Assembly: GCF_015752045.1 (NCBI RefSeq)
Contig: NZ_JADOUS010000002.1
Span: 310,001-374,000, forward strand
Source: Arthrobacter_D sp015752045
Lineage (GTDB): Bacteria > Actinomycetota > Actinomycetes > Actinomycetales > Micrococcaceae
Length of the DNA stretch: 64,000 nucleotides
Reading direction: 5' to 3'
A program made the translations under genes and the position numbers. Below are positions 16,720 through 24,302 of the stretch, one piece after another (the stretch's first letter is position 1; the number at the start of each line of letters is the position of its first letter). A model generated the notes under the pieces. That model saw only the letters and a program-made list of their open reading frames with translations, was not told the DNA's origin and searched no databases.

Positions 16720-17189
16720 TCAGGACAAGAAGCGGGCCACGCCGTCGAAGGCTGCGGCCCCCTGCACCAGGCCAGGTGCCGGGGGCTGAGGTGGGGCAGG
16801 GCCTCCAACGCGAACCAGCGGACGTCGGTCGACTCGTCGTCGTTGACGCGCGCAGTGCCGCTGACCCATCGGCACCGGAAGTCGAGGGTCAGGAACGTCG
16901 CCACGTCGCCGTTGGGGTAGGTGATCGGCCCCACGACGTTCGTCCCGAGCAGGCACTCGACTTCGACGATGACGCCGGTCTCCTCCTCGACCTCGCGGCG
17001 CAGGGCCATCGCCGGCTCCTCGCCGGGGTCCACCATGCCCGTGATGATGGCCCACGCGCCGTTGTCTGCCCGCCGACCGAGGAGCACGCGCCCGTCGTCG
17101 TCGAGGACCACGCCGCCCACCCCCGGGAGCCAGAGGGGGTCGTGGCCGATCTTGCGGCGCAGTGCGATGACGAAGTCCGGGGTGGGCAT
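16720..17189 (-). pseudogene. NUDIX hydrolase gene with apparent -1 frameshift near its 3' end
   Basis: From ATG 17189 the frame encodes an actinobacterial NUDIX hydrolase: MPTPDFVIALRRKIGHDPLW start and a complete Nudix box (GMVDPGEEPAMALR then REVEEETGV). It continues through DVRWFALEALPHLSPRHLA. At about 16770-16778 the protein-like signal jumps to another frame, which reads LVQGAAAFDGVARFLS and stops at 16720. Without the jump the frame runs on through the GC-rich repeats and antisense into the MFS gene as Pro/Arg-rich text. One missing C in the GGCCTGG tract explains this. It may be a real mutation or a sequencing error; only the last ~18 residues are affected, so some activity could remain. 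It follows the A24 peptidase gene by 5 bases. Confidence 0.7.
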
Positions 17190-17194
17190 GATTT

Positions 17195-17701
17195 TCAGCG
17201 TAGTACAGCGAGGCCGAGGGCTGCCCCCGCGATGAGGAACGGCCCGAAGGCCACCGACGAGTGGAGCGTCGCCCGCCGTACGGCCAGGAGCATCAGGCTC
17301 CAGGTGCCGCCGAGCACGACGGCGAGGAACGGCCCCCACCAGAGTTCGTCCCGACCGGCGAAGCCCAGGTAGAGGCCCAGGAGTCCCGCGAGCTTCACGT
17401 CCCCGAGACCCAGCCCCCGGGGGTGGAGCAGGTGCAGCGCCGCGAAGGCGACCAGGAGAACCGCTCCCCCGCCCAGCATCCACGGGATCCGCTGCCAGTC
17501 CCCCGCGGTACCGGCGGCAGCCCCCAGGAGCAGGATCGCGGCGGGATAGGACGGCAGGACGATGCGGTCCGGGAGCCGGTGGGTACGCCAGTCGATGATG
17601 CTCAGCCGGACGCCGACGACGGCGAACCCCGCGAGCGCGGCGGCGAGGAGGACGAAGGCGGCGGGCTCCCTGGCCAGGTAGTCGGAGAGCAGGGCGGTCA
17701 C
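17195..17701 (-). CDS. A24 family prepilin-type peptidase
   Basis: A 168-residue integral membrane protease of the type IV prepilin/preflagellin peptidase family. It has only the protease part and lacks the N-terminal methyltransferase domain of PilD. The two catalytic aspartates lie in IIDWRTHRLPDRIV (~34-36) and in GLGDVKLAG (the GxGD motif, ~100). About six hydrophobic helices are predicted. Such short A24 enzymes in actinobacteria process Flp/Tad pilins or are of unknown use. No pilin genes are in this window. It is the first gene of a two-gene minus-strand unit with the NUDIX gene. Confidence 0.88.
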   Translation of the reverse strand: MTALLSDYLAREPAAFVLLAAALAGFAVVGVRLSIIDWRTHRLPDRIVLPSYPAAILLLGAAAGTAGDWQRIPWMLGGGAVLLVAFAALHLLHPRGLGLGDVKLAGLLGLYLGFAGRDELWWGPFLAVVLGGTWSLMLLAVRRATLHSSVAFGPFLIAGAALGLAVLR

Positions 17702-17747
17702 GGCTCCAACCTACGCGACGGCCCTGATCCGGCGGTACGGCGACGGC

Positions 17748-17753
17748 TAGACT
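17748..17753 (+). promoter_or_regulatory. Candidate -10 element for leaderless gene at 17760
   Basis: TAGACT ends 6 bases before ATG 17760, placing the predicted transcription start on the A of the ATG. Confidence 0.45.
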
Positions 17754-17759
17754 GTGGAA

Positions 17760-18515
17760 ATGTCGGCCCACCACAGTTCCAGTCCCGAGGAGACGTTCCG
17801 CTCGCTCTGCCGCTCCTCGCCCTGGCGCTGGGAGACCCTGCGGTTCACCATCACCTGGCGCGCGCCGTCGGAGGCGGGCAGCGACACGGCCCCGCCGCTT
17901 CTGGCGTGGCTGCGCCGGCCCGCGGCGCTGCGCGTGGAGGCCGCGGACGGCACGCTCCTCCATTCGACCACCGGCAACGAGACCTCCCGCGACGCGATGT
18001 ACGTGAGCGCCACCCGGAAGTCGTGGCTCCTCGCACCGCGCCTCGTGACCCCCGTGTACGACGACGCCGGGTTCGTGCGACGCCGGCCGGAGGCCGCCTA
18101 CGGCGAGGCGGTCTTCGGCGATCCGCGCTGGTCCTCGATGCTCGACCCGGTGGAGCTCGCCGGCAACGCACCCGTCGCGATGCTCTTCCCCGGGGCCAAC
18201 CGGGTCGAGGTGGAGGATCTCGCGGAGGAGGTGTTCGCCGGCCGCCCGGTGCTCGCCGCGACGCTCACCCCCAACGCCGGCTACACCGCGACCGCACCCG
18301 ACCGACCCCTGATCGGCGAAGGGCGGACGCGCGTGCTCATCGACGTCGGCACGGGGGTCTGCGTCTCCACGACCGCGCTCGACGGCCCGACGCGCGGCGC
18401 CGGCCACGACCTGCAGATCCTCGGCGTGGACGAGTACCTGACCGACGACTACTTCCGGGCGGCGCCGCCGGAACTGAGCGACGTCAGCCGGCATGTGCCG
18501 TGGATCGTGAAATGA
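17760..18515 (+). CDS. Uncharacterised protein (251 aa), probably actinobacterial
   Basis: I do not recognise a named family. The protein is soluble, with no signal peptide or membrane helix. It has a Trp-rich N-terminal part (SSPWRWETLRFTITWR), a block ending NETSRDAMYVSATRKSWLLAPR, and a C-terminal part with RTRVLIDVGTGVCVSTTALDG and a DDYF segment. Base composition and codon use match its neighbours, so it is a real gene. It lies between the A24/NUDIX pair and phoH, converging with phoH with a 1-base gap. ATG 17760 is preferred over the GTG six bases earlier because TAGACT upstream would make it leaderless. Confidence 0.75.
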   Translation: MSAHHSSSPEETFRSLCRSSPWRWETLRFTITWRAPSEAGSDTAPPLLAWLRRPAALRVEAADGTLLHSTTGNETSRDAMYVSATRKSWLLAPRLVTPVYDDAGFVRRRPEAAYGEAVFGDPRWSSMLDPVELAGNAPVAMLFPGANRVEVEDLAEEVFAGRPVLAATLTPNAGYTATAPDRPLIGEGRTRVLIDVGTGVCVSTTALDGPTRGAGHDLQILGVDEYLTDDYFRAAPPELSDVSRHVPWIVK

Positions 18516-18516
18516 C

Positions 18517-19848
18517 CTAGGTCTCCGTACCTTCCAGCAACTCCGTCACGAGGGCCGCGATCGGCGAGCGCTCCGACCGCGTGAGGGTGACATGCCCGAA
18601 CAGCGGGTGCCCCTTGAGGATCTCGACGACGGCCGCGATGCCGTCGTGGCGTCCCACGTGCAGGTTGTCGCGCTGGGCGACGTCGTGCGTGAGGACGATC
18701 CTGGAATGCTGCCCGATGCGGCTCATGACCGTCAGGAGCACGTTCTTCTCGAGGGACTGGGCCTCGTCGACGATGACGAAGGAGTCGTGCAGGCTGCGGC
18801 CACGGATGTGGGTGAGCGGCAGCACCTCCAGCATGCCGCGGTCCAGGACCTCCTCGACGACCTCCTGCGACACGAGCGCGCCGAGGGTGTCGAAGACCGC
18901 CTGCGCCCAGGGATTCATCTTCTCGTTCTCACCGCCGGGGAGGTAGCCGAGCTCCTGGCCGCCCACGGCGTAGAGCGGCCGGAAGACCACGACCTTGCGG
19001 TGCTCCCGGCGTTCGAGCACCGCCTCGAGTCCCGCGCACAGGGCGAGGGCGGACTTGCCGGTGCCGGCCCGGCCGCCCAGCGAGACGATCCCCACCTCGG
19101 GGTCCAGCAGGAGGTCGATGGCCAGGCGCTGCTCGGCGGAACGACCGTGCAGCCCGAAGACGTCGCGATCGCCCCGCACCAGGCGCACGTGCTTGTCCGC
19201 CCCGATGCGCCCCAGCGCCGAACCGCGCGGCGAGAGCATGATGACACCGGTGTTGACCCGCTGCTCGGCGGCGGCCGGCGTGAAGACGGCCTCGTGCCGG
19301 TACAGCGCGTCCATCTCCTCGACCGTGGCGTCGAGTTCCGCGACGCCGGTCCAGCCGGAATCCCTGACGAACTCGCTGCGGTACTCCTCGGCCCGGAGTC
19401 CCATCGCGGAGGCCTTGACGCGCAGCGGCAGGTCCTTGGAGACCACCGTGACATCGCGCCCCCCGACCGCGAGGCTCTTCGCGACCGCGAGGATCCGCGA
19501 ATCGCTGTCGCCGCTCCTGAACCCGACGGGCAGCACGTCCGGGGACACATGGTTCAGTTCGACGCGCAGCGTACCGCCCTCATCCCCGAGGGGGACGTCA
19601 CGGTCGAGGCCGCCGTGGGCCACCCTGAGGTCGTCCAGCAGCCCGAGCGCCTTCCGGGCGAAGTATCCGAGCTCCGGATCGTGCCGCTTGCCCTCGAGTT
19701 CGGAGATCACGACGATGGGCAGGACCACCTCGTGTTCCTCGAACCGCAGGATGGCCCGGGGGTCCGACAACAGGACCGAGGTATCGACGACGTAGCTGCG
19801 ACGGTGGGCCGATGCACCGGTCGGTCGTGCGGTGGTGGGTGTCGCCAC
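18517..19848 (-). CDS. PIN domain-PhoH family ATPase/ribonuclease
   Basis: A ~443-residue PhoH2-type protein joining an N-terminal PIN ribonuclease domain and a C-terminal PhoH helicase/ATPase domain. The PIN part begins RSYVVDTSVLLSDPRAI with the first acidic residue and continues VVISELEGK and ILAVAKSL. The PhoH part holds Walker A GRAGTGKSAL and Walker B SFVIVDEAQSL, then LTHDVAQRDN. In mycobacteria PhoH2 unwinds and cleaves RNA. GTG 19848 is chosen because GGAG lies 5 bases before it; the frame extends to a GTG at 19899, but that part is not conserved. It converges with the gene at 17760. Confidence 0.92.
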   Translation of the reverse strand: MATPTTARPTGASAHRRSYVVDTSVLLSDPRAILRFEEHEVVLPIVVISELEGKRHDPELGYFARKALGLLDDLRVAHGGLDRDVPLGDEGGTLRVELNHVSPDVLPVGFRSGDSDSRILAVAKSLAVGGRDVTVVSKDLPLRVKASAMGLRAEEYRSEFVRDSGWTGVAELDATVEEMDALYRHEAVFTPAAAEQRVNTGVIMLSPRGSALGRIGADKHVRLVRGDRDVFGLHGRSAEQRLAIDLLLDPEVGIVSLGGRAGTGKSALALCAGLEAVLERREHRKVVVFRPLYAVGGQELGYLPGGENEKMNPWAQAVFDTLGALVSQEVVEEVLDRGMLEVLPLTHIRGRSLHDSFVIVDEAQSLEKNVLLTVMSRIGQHSRIVLTHDVAQRDNLHVGRHDGIAAVVEILKGHPLFGHVTLTRSERSPIAALVTELLEGTET

Positions 19849-19999
19849 GTGGACTCCGCTCCGGGGTGGACGCACCCCGAATTCGTAGGGTCGGGGCACG
19901 GTACGGATCCGGGCACCCGTCGATGGCTCGACCCTACGCCTCCGGTCCGTGCGGCGACGATCGGAGCCGCCGTGTCGGGCGTGAAGAACCGGTGAACTC

Positions 20000-20767
20000 T
20001 CAGGAGCCGAAACGGCGCTGGCGTCGGCCGAAGTCGCGCAGGGCGCGCAGGAAATCCACGCGGCGGAAATCGGGCCAGAGGGCCTCGCAGAAGTAGAACT
20101 CGCTGTACGCGCTCTGCCACATGAGGAAGCCGGAGAGCCGCTGCTCGCCGGAGGTGCGGATGACGAGGTCCGGGTCCTGCTGGCCGCGCGTGTAGAGGCG
20201 GGCGGAGATGTGCTGGTCCGTCAGCTCCTCGGCGAGCGTCTCCAGGGACATCCCCCGGGCCGCTGCGTCCCCCATGAGCTCCTTGACGGCGTCGACGATC
20301 TCACGCCGCCCCCCGTAGCCCACCGCGACGTTGACGTGGATCCCGTCGATGGTCGACGTGGACGCGGCGAGGTCCACGAGCTTGCCGCTGAGGTCCTCCG
20401 GCAGCAGGTCGAGGGCGCCGACCGGCTGCACCCGTACCCGGTTGCTCTCGCCCAGCCGGTCCAGGGTGTTCGCGATGATGTCGAGGAGCTGGTCGATCTC
20501 CTCCTGGGGGCGGCCCATGTTGTCGGTGGAGAGCATGTAGAGGGTGACGACGTCGACGCCGAGTTCCTCGCACCAGCCGAGGAACTCGTGGATCTTGTCC
20601 GCGCCGGCCTGGTGGCCATGGCTCGTCGGAGCGCCGGCGAGCTTCGCCCACCGGCGGTTCCCGTCCACCATGACACCGATGTGGTGGGGGATCCGCTCGG
20701 GCGCGAGGTTGCGTTGCAGCCTGCGCTCGTAGAAGCTGTAGCCGACTTCGGGGAACTTCCACGTCAC
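20000..20767 (-). CDS. Cis-isoprenyl diphosphate synthase (UppS/Z-FPP synthase family)
   Basis: A ~255-residue cis-prenyltransferase that condenses isopentenyl diphosphate onto an allylic primer to make cell-wall lipid carriers. Family motifs are present: VMVDGNRRWAKL with the catalytic Asp, SGHQAG-like SHGHQAGADKI, IHVNVAVGYGGRREI, and RTSGEQRLSGFLMWQSAYSEFYF (pyrophosphate-binding Arg, then Glu). Chain length cannot be told. The neighbourhood with haemolysin III and mca matches the mycobacterial short-chain Z-FPP synthase (Rv1086, from memory) as much as a true UppS. GTG 20767 follows AGGAGG by 11 bases; GTG 20779 directly abuts the same site. Confidence 0.92.
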   Translation of the reverse strand: MTWKFPEVGYSFYERRLQRNLAPERIPHHIGVMVDGNRRWAKLAGAPTSHGHQAGADKIHEFLGWCEELGVDVVTLYMLSTDNMGRPQEEIDQLLDIIANTLDRLGESNRVRVQPVGALDLLPEDLSGKLVDLAASTSTIDGIHVNVAVGYGGRREIVDAVKELMGDAAARGMSLETLAEELTDQHISARLYTRGQQDPDLVIRTSGEQRLSGFLMWQSAYSEFYFCEALWPDFRRVDFLRALRDFGRRQRRFGS

Positions 20768-20949
20768 GCCCGGCAGCACCTCCTGAGTCCATGGTCCGGC
20801 GGGGGCCGGAACTTCGTCGCGACGGAACGCCCGGCGCTCCGCATACCTCTTCCTACCGTACCGGCAGTCGCCTCACAACGGCCTGCGCCGATGCTGTCCA
20901 GGGGTTGCGGGTGCCTCACGGGCAGCGGTCCGCACGCATCGCCGTGGGC

Positions 20950-20955
20950 TAGAAT
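20950..20955 (+). promoter_or_regulatory. Candidate -10 element for leaderless haemolysin III gene
   Basis: TAGAAT ends 7 bases before ATG 20963. There is no ribosome-binding site in the gap, so a leaderless transcript is likely. Confidence 0.5.
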
Positions 20956-20962
20956 CCGGGCT

Positions 20963-21715
20963 ATGACCCCGCGCGACCAGGCCCCCCACCCCCGCCCTTC
21001 GGACCCCGCCGGCAGCCGCGCCACGGCGTTCGAGGACACGGTCGGTTCGGTGGCCGGACCCCTCGCGGACGCGATGGCGAGCAAGCCGCTCTGGCGGGGG
21101 TGGATCCATGCGGTGGCGACCCCGCTGGCGGTCGCGGCCGGCATCGTCCTCGTGGTGCTGGCGCCGACGCCGGGGCTGAAGATCGCCTCCGCCATCTACG
21201 CCTTCACCGGCGTGCTGCTCTTCGGGGTGAGCGCCGTCTACCACCGCGGCGACTGGAGCCCCGGGGTGAAGGTGGTGCTCAAGCGCCTCGACCACACCAA
21301 CATCATGCTGGTCATCGCCGGGTCCTACACGCCCCTCGCCTGGGCGCTGCTGCCGCGCGGCAAGGCCGAGACACTTCTGTGGATCATCTGGGGCGGCGCG
21401 ATCGCCGGCGTGCTGTTCCGCAACCTCTGGGTCGATGCCCCGCGCTGGCTGTACGTCCCGATCTACGTGGCGCTCGGCCTCGGCTCGGTGTTCTACATGC
21501 CCGACTTCTTCCGGGCCGACGTCGCCGCCGCCGTCCTCATCTGCGTGGGCGGCGCGCTCTACATCACGGGCGCCGTGTTCTACGGGATCAAGCGTCCCAA
21601 CTTCTCGCTCCGCGTCTTCGGGTTCCACGAGCTGTTCCACGCCTTCACCGTGGCGGCCTTCGCCGCGCACTTCATCGCGATCATGCTCGCGGTCCTGAAC
21701 CCCGTCCAGGCCTAG
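20963..21715 (+). CDS. trhA: Haemolysin III / TrhA family membrane protein
   Basis: A 250-residue seven-helix membrane protein of the HlyIII/PAQR superfamily, proposed to be a zinc-dependent membrane hydrolase or to control membrane fluidity. Conserved motifs are AVYHRGDWSP, RLDHTNIMLVIAGSYTPLAW and the C-terminal FGFHELFHAFTVAAFAAHF, with the metal-binding His residues. The N-terminal ~35 residues are soluble. It is divergent from the cis-prenyl synthase gene and its stop overlaps the convergent small membrane gene by 4 bases. Its cellular function in actinobacteria is not settled. Confidence 0.93.
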   Translation: MTPRDQAPHPRPSDPAGSRATAFEDTVGSVAGPLADAMASKPLWRGWIHAVATPLAVAAGIVLVVLAPTPGLKIASAIYAFTGVLLFGVSAVYHRGDWSPGVKVVLKRLDHTNIMLVIAGSYTPLAWALLPRGKAETLLWIIWGGAIAGVLFRNLWVDAPRWLYVPIYVALGLGSVFYMPDFFRADVAAAVLICVGGALYITGAVFYGIKRPNFSLRVFGFHELFHAFTVAAFAAHFIAIMLAVLNPVQA

Positions 21716-22053
21716 CGGTTGTCCGGTCCGTGCTTCCCTCCGGGCATGGGCCGCCCGGTGTCGTCCTGGCCCGTCGGCCGCCCGTCGGCCGCACCGTCGG
21801 GAACGCCGTCCGCCGCAGCGCCGGGCCCGGCGTCGCGCTGGGCACGAGCCTGGTCCACCTCCGCGGTGTAGCGGACGCGGCGGATGCGCTTGGTCATGTC
21901 GCGGATCAGGAGGATGACCAGCACGACGACGAAGAGGGTCGCCAGGAACCCGAGGGTCCCGGGCGTCACGGACGCGGGGTCCAGCCCTGGTTTCAGCGTC
22001 GGATCGCCCGACGGCGTCATCGTCGTTGCAGCCAGGCTGAGGTCAAGGAACAC
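21712..22053 (-). CDS. Small single-pass membrane protein downstream of mca
   Basis: A 113-residue protein with one strong helix (PGTLGFLATLFVVVLVILLIRDM, about residues 30-53), then a basic juxtamembrane stretch (KRIRRVRY). It ends in a disordered Gly/Asp/Pro-rich cytoplasmic tail. No named domain is recognised. A small transmembrane protein between mca and the haemolysin III gene is also found in mycobacteria (Rv1083 region, from memory), so it is a conserved companion rather than a spurious reading frame. It is transcribed with mca after a 92-base gap and overlaps the haemolysin III stop. Confidence 0.7.
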   Translation of the reverse strand: MFLDLSLAATTMTPSGDPTLKPGLDPASVTPGTLGFLATLFVVVLVILLIRDMTKRIRRVRYTAEVDQARAQRDAGPGAAADGVPDGAADGRPTGQDDTGRPMPGGKHGPDNR

Positions 22054-22145
22054 GCATGCACCACTTTCGAAGCTCGCAGCGGATCACGGTGACCGCCGCC
22101 TGCAATTCTACGCGGGATAGAACTGGTGGACGGACCCCGGGGGTC

Positions 22146-23072
22146 CTACGCGTCGGCGGTGATGCCCGCGAAGAAGTCGTGCTCGGGCACCTGCGACGCC
22201 ACCCGCGAGGTGATGAGCGAGTAGTCCTCCCACGGCCACACCCTCTGCTGCATCTCGACCGAGACGGCGAAGAAGAAGCCCTCGGGGTCCACCTGGGTGC
22301 GGTGCGCGAGGAGCGCCCGTTCGCGGTGCCCGAAGAAGTCCCCGCAGTGGATCTGCGTGGTGGTCGCGTGGGTGGGAGCGGACGGCTGGTGCCCCTCGGC
22401 ATCCGCCTCGAGCCACTGCGCGATGCGCTCGGCGTACGGGGACTGCAGGCCGGCATCCTCGAGGGCGAAGTGCAGGGCGCGGAAACGCTCGGGGTTGAAC
22501 GCGCGGTCGTAGTAGAGCTTGGACACGCTCCAGGCCTCGCCCGTCCTGGGGTAGCGCCCCGGGTCGGCCGCCGCGTCGAACGCCTCCACGGCGACGCGGT
22601 GGGCCATGATGTGATCGGGGTGCGGGTAGCCGCCGTTCTCGTCGTAGCTGATGATCACGTGCGGACGGAACTCGCGCACCAGCTTCACGAGGGGCGCGGC
22701 CGCCCGCTCGAGCGGCTGCAGGGCGAAGCACCCCACCGGCAGGTCGGGCAGGGGGTCGCCCTCGGGCAGCCCCGAGTCCTCGAACCCGAGCCACCGCTGC
22801 TGGATGCCGAGCTCCGCGGCGGCGCGGGCCATCTCGAGCCGGCGGAGGCCGGCGAGGTCGCGCCGGCCGTGCGGATCGTCGTTCATCGCCGCATTGAGGA
22901 TGTCGCCGCGCTCACCCCCGGTGCAGGTCGCCACCATCACCTCGGCTCCTGCCGCCACGTAACCGGCCATCGTGGCCGCACCCTTGCTCGACTCGTCGTC
23001 CGGGTGGGCGTGTACCGCGAGGAGGCGGAGACCCTCGCGGGACTCGAGGGGCTGATCCTGGGTTAGCAACAC
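22146..23072 (-). CDS. mca: Mycothiol conjugate amidase
   Basis: Mca cleaves mycothiol S-conjugates to glucosaminyl-inositol plus an N-acetylcysteine conjugate that is exported, detoxifying alkylating agents and antibiotics. The ~308-residue zinc amidase of the LmbE/PIG-L family has the VHAHPDDESSKG zinc motif near its start and a second HPDHIMAH zinc-His motif at ~130-140. It is full length and more like Mca than MshB (long C-terminal region with FFGHRERALLAHRTQVDP). Its presence means this organism makes mycothiol. GTG 23072 is 3 bases after AGGAG and TTG 23069 is 6 bases after; either could be used. It is divergent from the DUF4307 gene. Confidence 0.94.
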   Translation of the reverse strand: MLLTQDQPLESREGLRLLAVHAHPDDESSKGAATMAGYVAAGAEVMVATCTGGERGDILNAAMNDDPHGRRDLAGLRRLEMARAAAELGIQQRWLGFEDSGLPEGDPLPDLPVGCFALQPLERAAAPLVKLVREFRPHVIISYDENGGYPHPDHIMAHRVAVEAFDAAADPGRYPRTGEAWSVSKLYYDRAFNPERFRALHFALEDAGLQSPYAERIAQWLEADAEGHQPSAPTHATTTQIHCGDFFGHRERALLAHRTQVDPEGFFFAVSVEMQQRVWPWEDYSLITSRVASQVPEHDFFAGITADA

Positions 23073-23139
23073 GCGCTCCTGGCTGTTCGGGGGGAGGTTC
23101 GGGTGGGAGCGGCCGGAAGGGGCCGCCGTCGACGGACGG

Positions 23140-23145
23140 TAAAAT
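23140..23145 (+). promoter_or_regulatory. Candidate -10 element for leaderless DUF4307 gene
   Basis: TAAAAT ends 6 bases before GTG 23152. A GGGAGC sequence sits between them, so leadered initiation is less likely but not excluded. Confidence 0.45.
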
Positions 23146-23151
23146 GGGAGC

Positions 23152-23586
23152 GTGAGCTCCGCCGAAACGCCAACACCCAGAGTAGCCAATCGCTACGGCA
23201 CCCCCAAGCCGAAGAAGCCGATGGGGCGCATCCGGATGCTGGTCGTCGCCCTGGTCCTCGCCGCGGTGGCGGCGATCGCCGCCGTCGCCCTCACCACCGG
23301 CAGTCCCCCGGTGTCCTCGAAGGACGTCGGCTTCTCGCTCGTCTCGGACGAGCTGGCCAGCGTCGACTTCGAGGTGACGAAGGACCGATCGGCGACCGCG
23401 CAGTGCGCCGTGCAGGTGCTCAGCGAGAACTATGCGGTGGTCGGCTGGAGGATCGTGACCATCGGCCCGAACAGCGCCGAGGAGGGCGCCAACGACGGCG
23501 GTACCACGGCCCACCGCACCGATGTCCGGACCGATTCGCCCGGCGTGTCCGGCGGCGTCAACGCCTGCTGGGTCGTGGAGGACTGA
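23152..23586 (+). CDS. DUF4307 domain-containing membrane protein
   Basis: A 144-residue protein with a short basic N terminus (RYGTPKPKKPMGR), one membrane helix (IRMLVVALVLAAVAAIAAVAL, ~27-48) and an extracytoplasmic DUF4307 domain that includes VDFEVTKDRSATAQCAVQVLSENYAVVGWR. The two cysteines (AQCAV and NACWVV) may form a disulfide outside. The function is unknown. It is the standard neighbour of mca and greA in actinobacteria. The start GTG 23152 is the only one before the helix that keeps the conserved N terminus. Confidence 0.88.
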   Translation: MSSAETPTPRVANRYGTPKPKKPMGRIRMLVVALVLAAVAAIAAVALTTGSPPVSSKDVGFSLVSDELASVDFEVTKDRSATAQCAVQVLSENYAVVGWRIVTIGPNSAEEGANDGGTTAHRTDVRTDSPGVSGGVNACWVVED

Positions 23587-23604
23587 GCCGGACGGCCCGG
23601 CTTC

Positions 23605-23633
23605 TTGGGTTCTGGCCCTCCCCCCACTAGAAT
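23605..23633 (+). promoter_or_regulatory. Promoter for greA
   Basis: TTGGGT (23605-23610) and TAGAAT (23628-23633) are separated by 17 bases. The predicted start near 23640 would give a leader of about 150 bases that begins with the palindrome GATACGTATC (23639-23648). Confidence 0.55.
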
Positions 23634-23789
23634 GATGTGATACGTATCGCCCCGCTTCACCGGCGTACCGGCCACCCGGTCCCACGAGGCGGGGTGTTTG
23701 CTTGCCGGTGACCTCGGCTGCACCGCCGGCCCGTCGAGTGACCATGAGCCCCGCCGTCCTGGTGGCGGCCGTACCGAAGGAGTTACCCC

Positions 23790-24281
23790 GTGTCCACCAA
23801 CAGCGCCCCCGCGGCCTGGCTCACGCAGGAGTCCTACAACCGGCTCAAGAGCGAACTGGAGCACCTGTCCGGTCCCGGTCGTACCGAGATCGTCGCCCGT
23901 ATCGAGCAGGCCCGCTCCGAGGGCGACCTCAAGGAGAACGGCGGCTACCACGCCGCCAAGGAGGAGCAGGGCAAGTCCGAGGCCCGCATCCGCCAGCTCA
24001 CGCATCTGCTGGAGAACGCGCATGTCGGCGAGTCCCCCGCGGACGACGGCGTCGTCGAACCGGGGATGATGGTGTCCGCGAAGATCGCCGGGGAGGTCGA
24101 GGACTTCCTCCTGGGCAGCCGCGAGGTGGCCGGTGACACGGATATCGACGTCTACAGCGAGAAGTCGCCCCTCGGCGCGGCCATCCAGGGGACGAAGGCC
24201 GGCGACACCGTCACCTACGTGGCGCCCAACGGCAAGGAGATCACCGTCGAGATCATCTCGGCCACCCCGTACGTGGGCTGA
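23790..24281 (+). CDS. greA: Transcription elongation factor GreA
   Basis: GreA stimulates RNA polymerase to cleave backtracked RNA and restarts stalled elongation complexes. The 163-residue protein has the N-terminal coiled coil (residues ~12-80) with RTEIVARIEQARSEGDLKENGGYH, the acidic tip that enters the secondary channel. The C-terminal FKBP-like domain ends SPLGAAIQGTKAGDTVTYVAPNGKEITVEI. Length and motifs are standard. A long leader with a hairpin precedes it, and a strong hairpin at 24318-24351 ends transcription inside the convergent rhomboid gene. Confidence 0.97.
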   Translation: MSTNSAPAAWLTQESYNRLKSELEHLSGPGRTEIVARIEQARSEGDLKENGGYHAAKEEQGKSEARIRQLTHLLENAHVGESPADDGVVEPGMMVSAKIAGEVEDFLLGSREVAGDTDIDVYSEKSPLGAAIQGTKAGDTVTYVAPNGKEITVEIISATPYVG

Positions 24282-24302
24282 CGATCCGGCCCCACCGGTC
24301 GG

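Noticed and set aside
17195..17701. Tad/Flp pilus locus suggested by the A24 peptidase
   Set aside because: No pilin, ATPase or secretin genes nearby.
16374..18494. A 706-codon minus-strand open frame
   Set aside because: Only the part from 17189 to about 16775 is a real (NUDIX) gene. The rest is shadow of the A24 peptidase, the gene at 17760 and the MFS gene.
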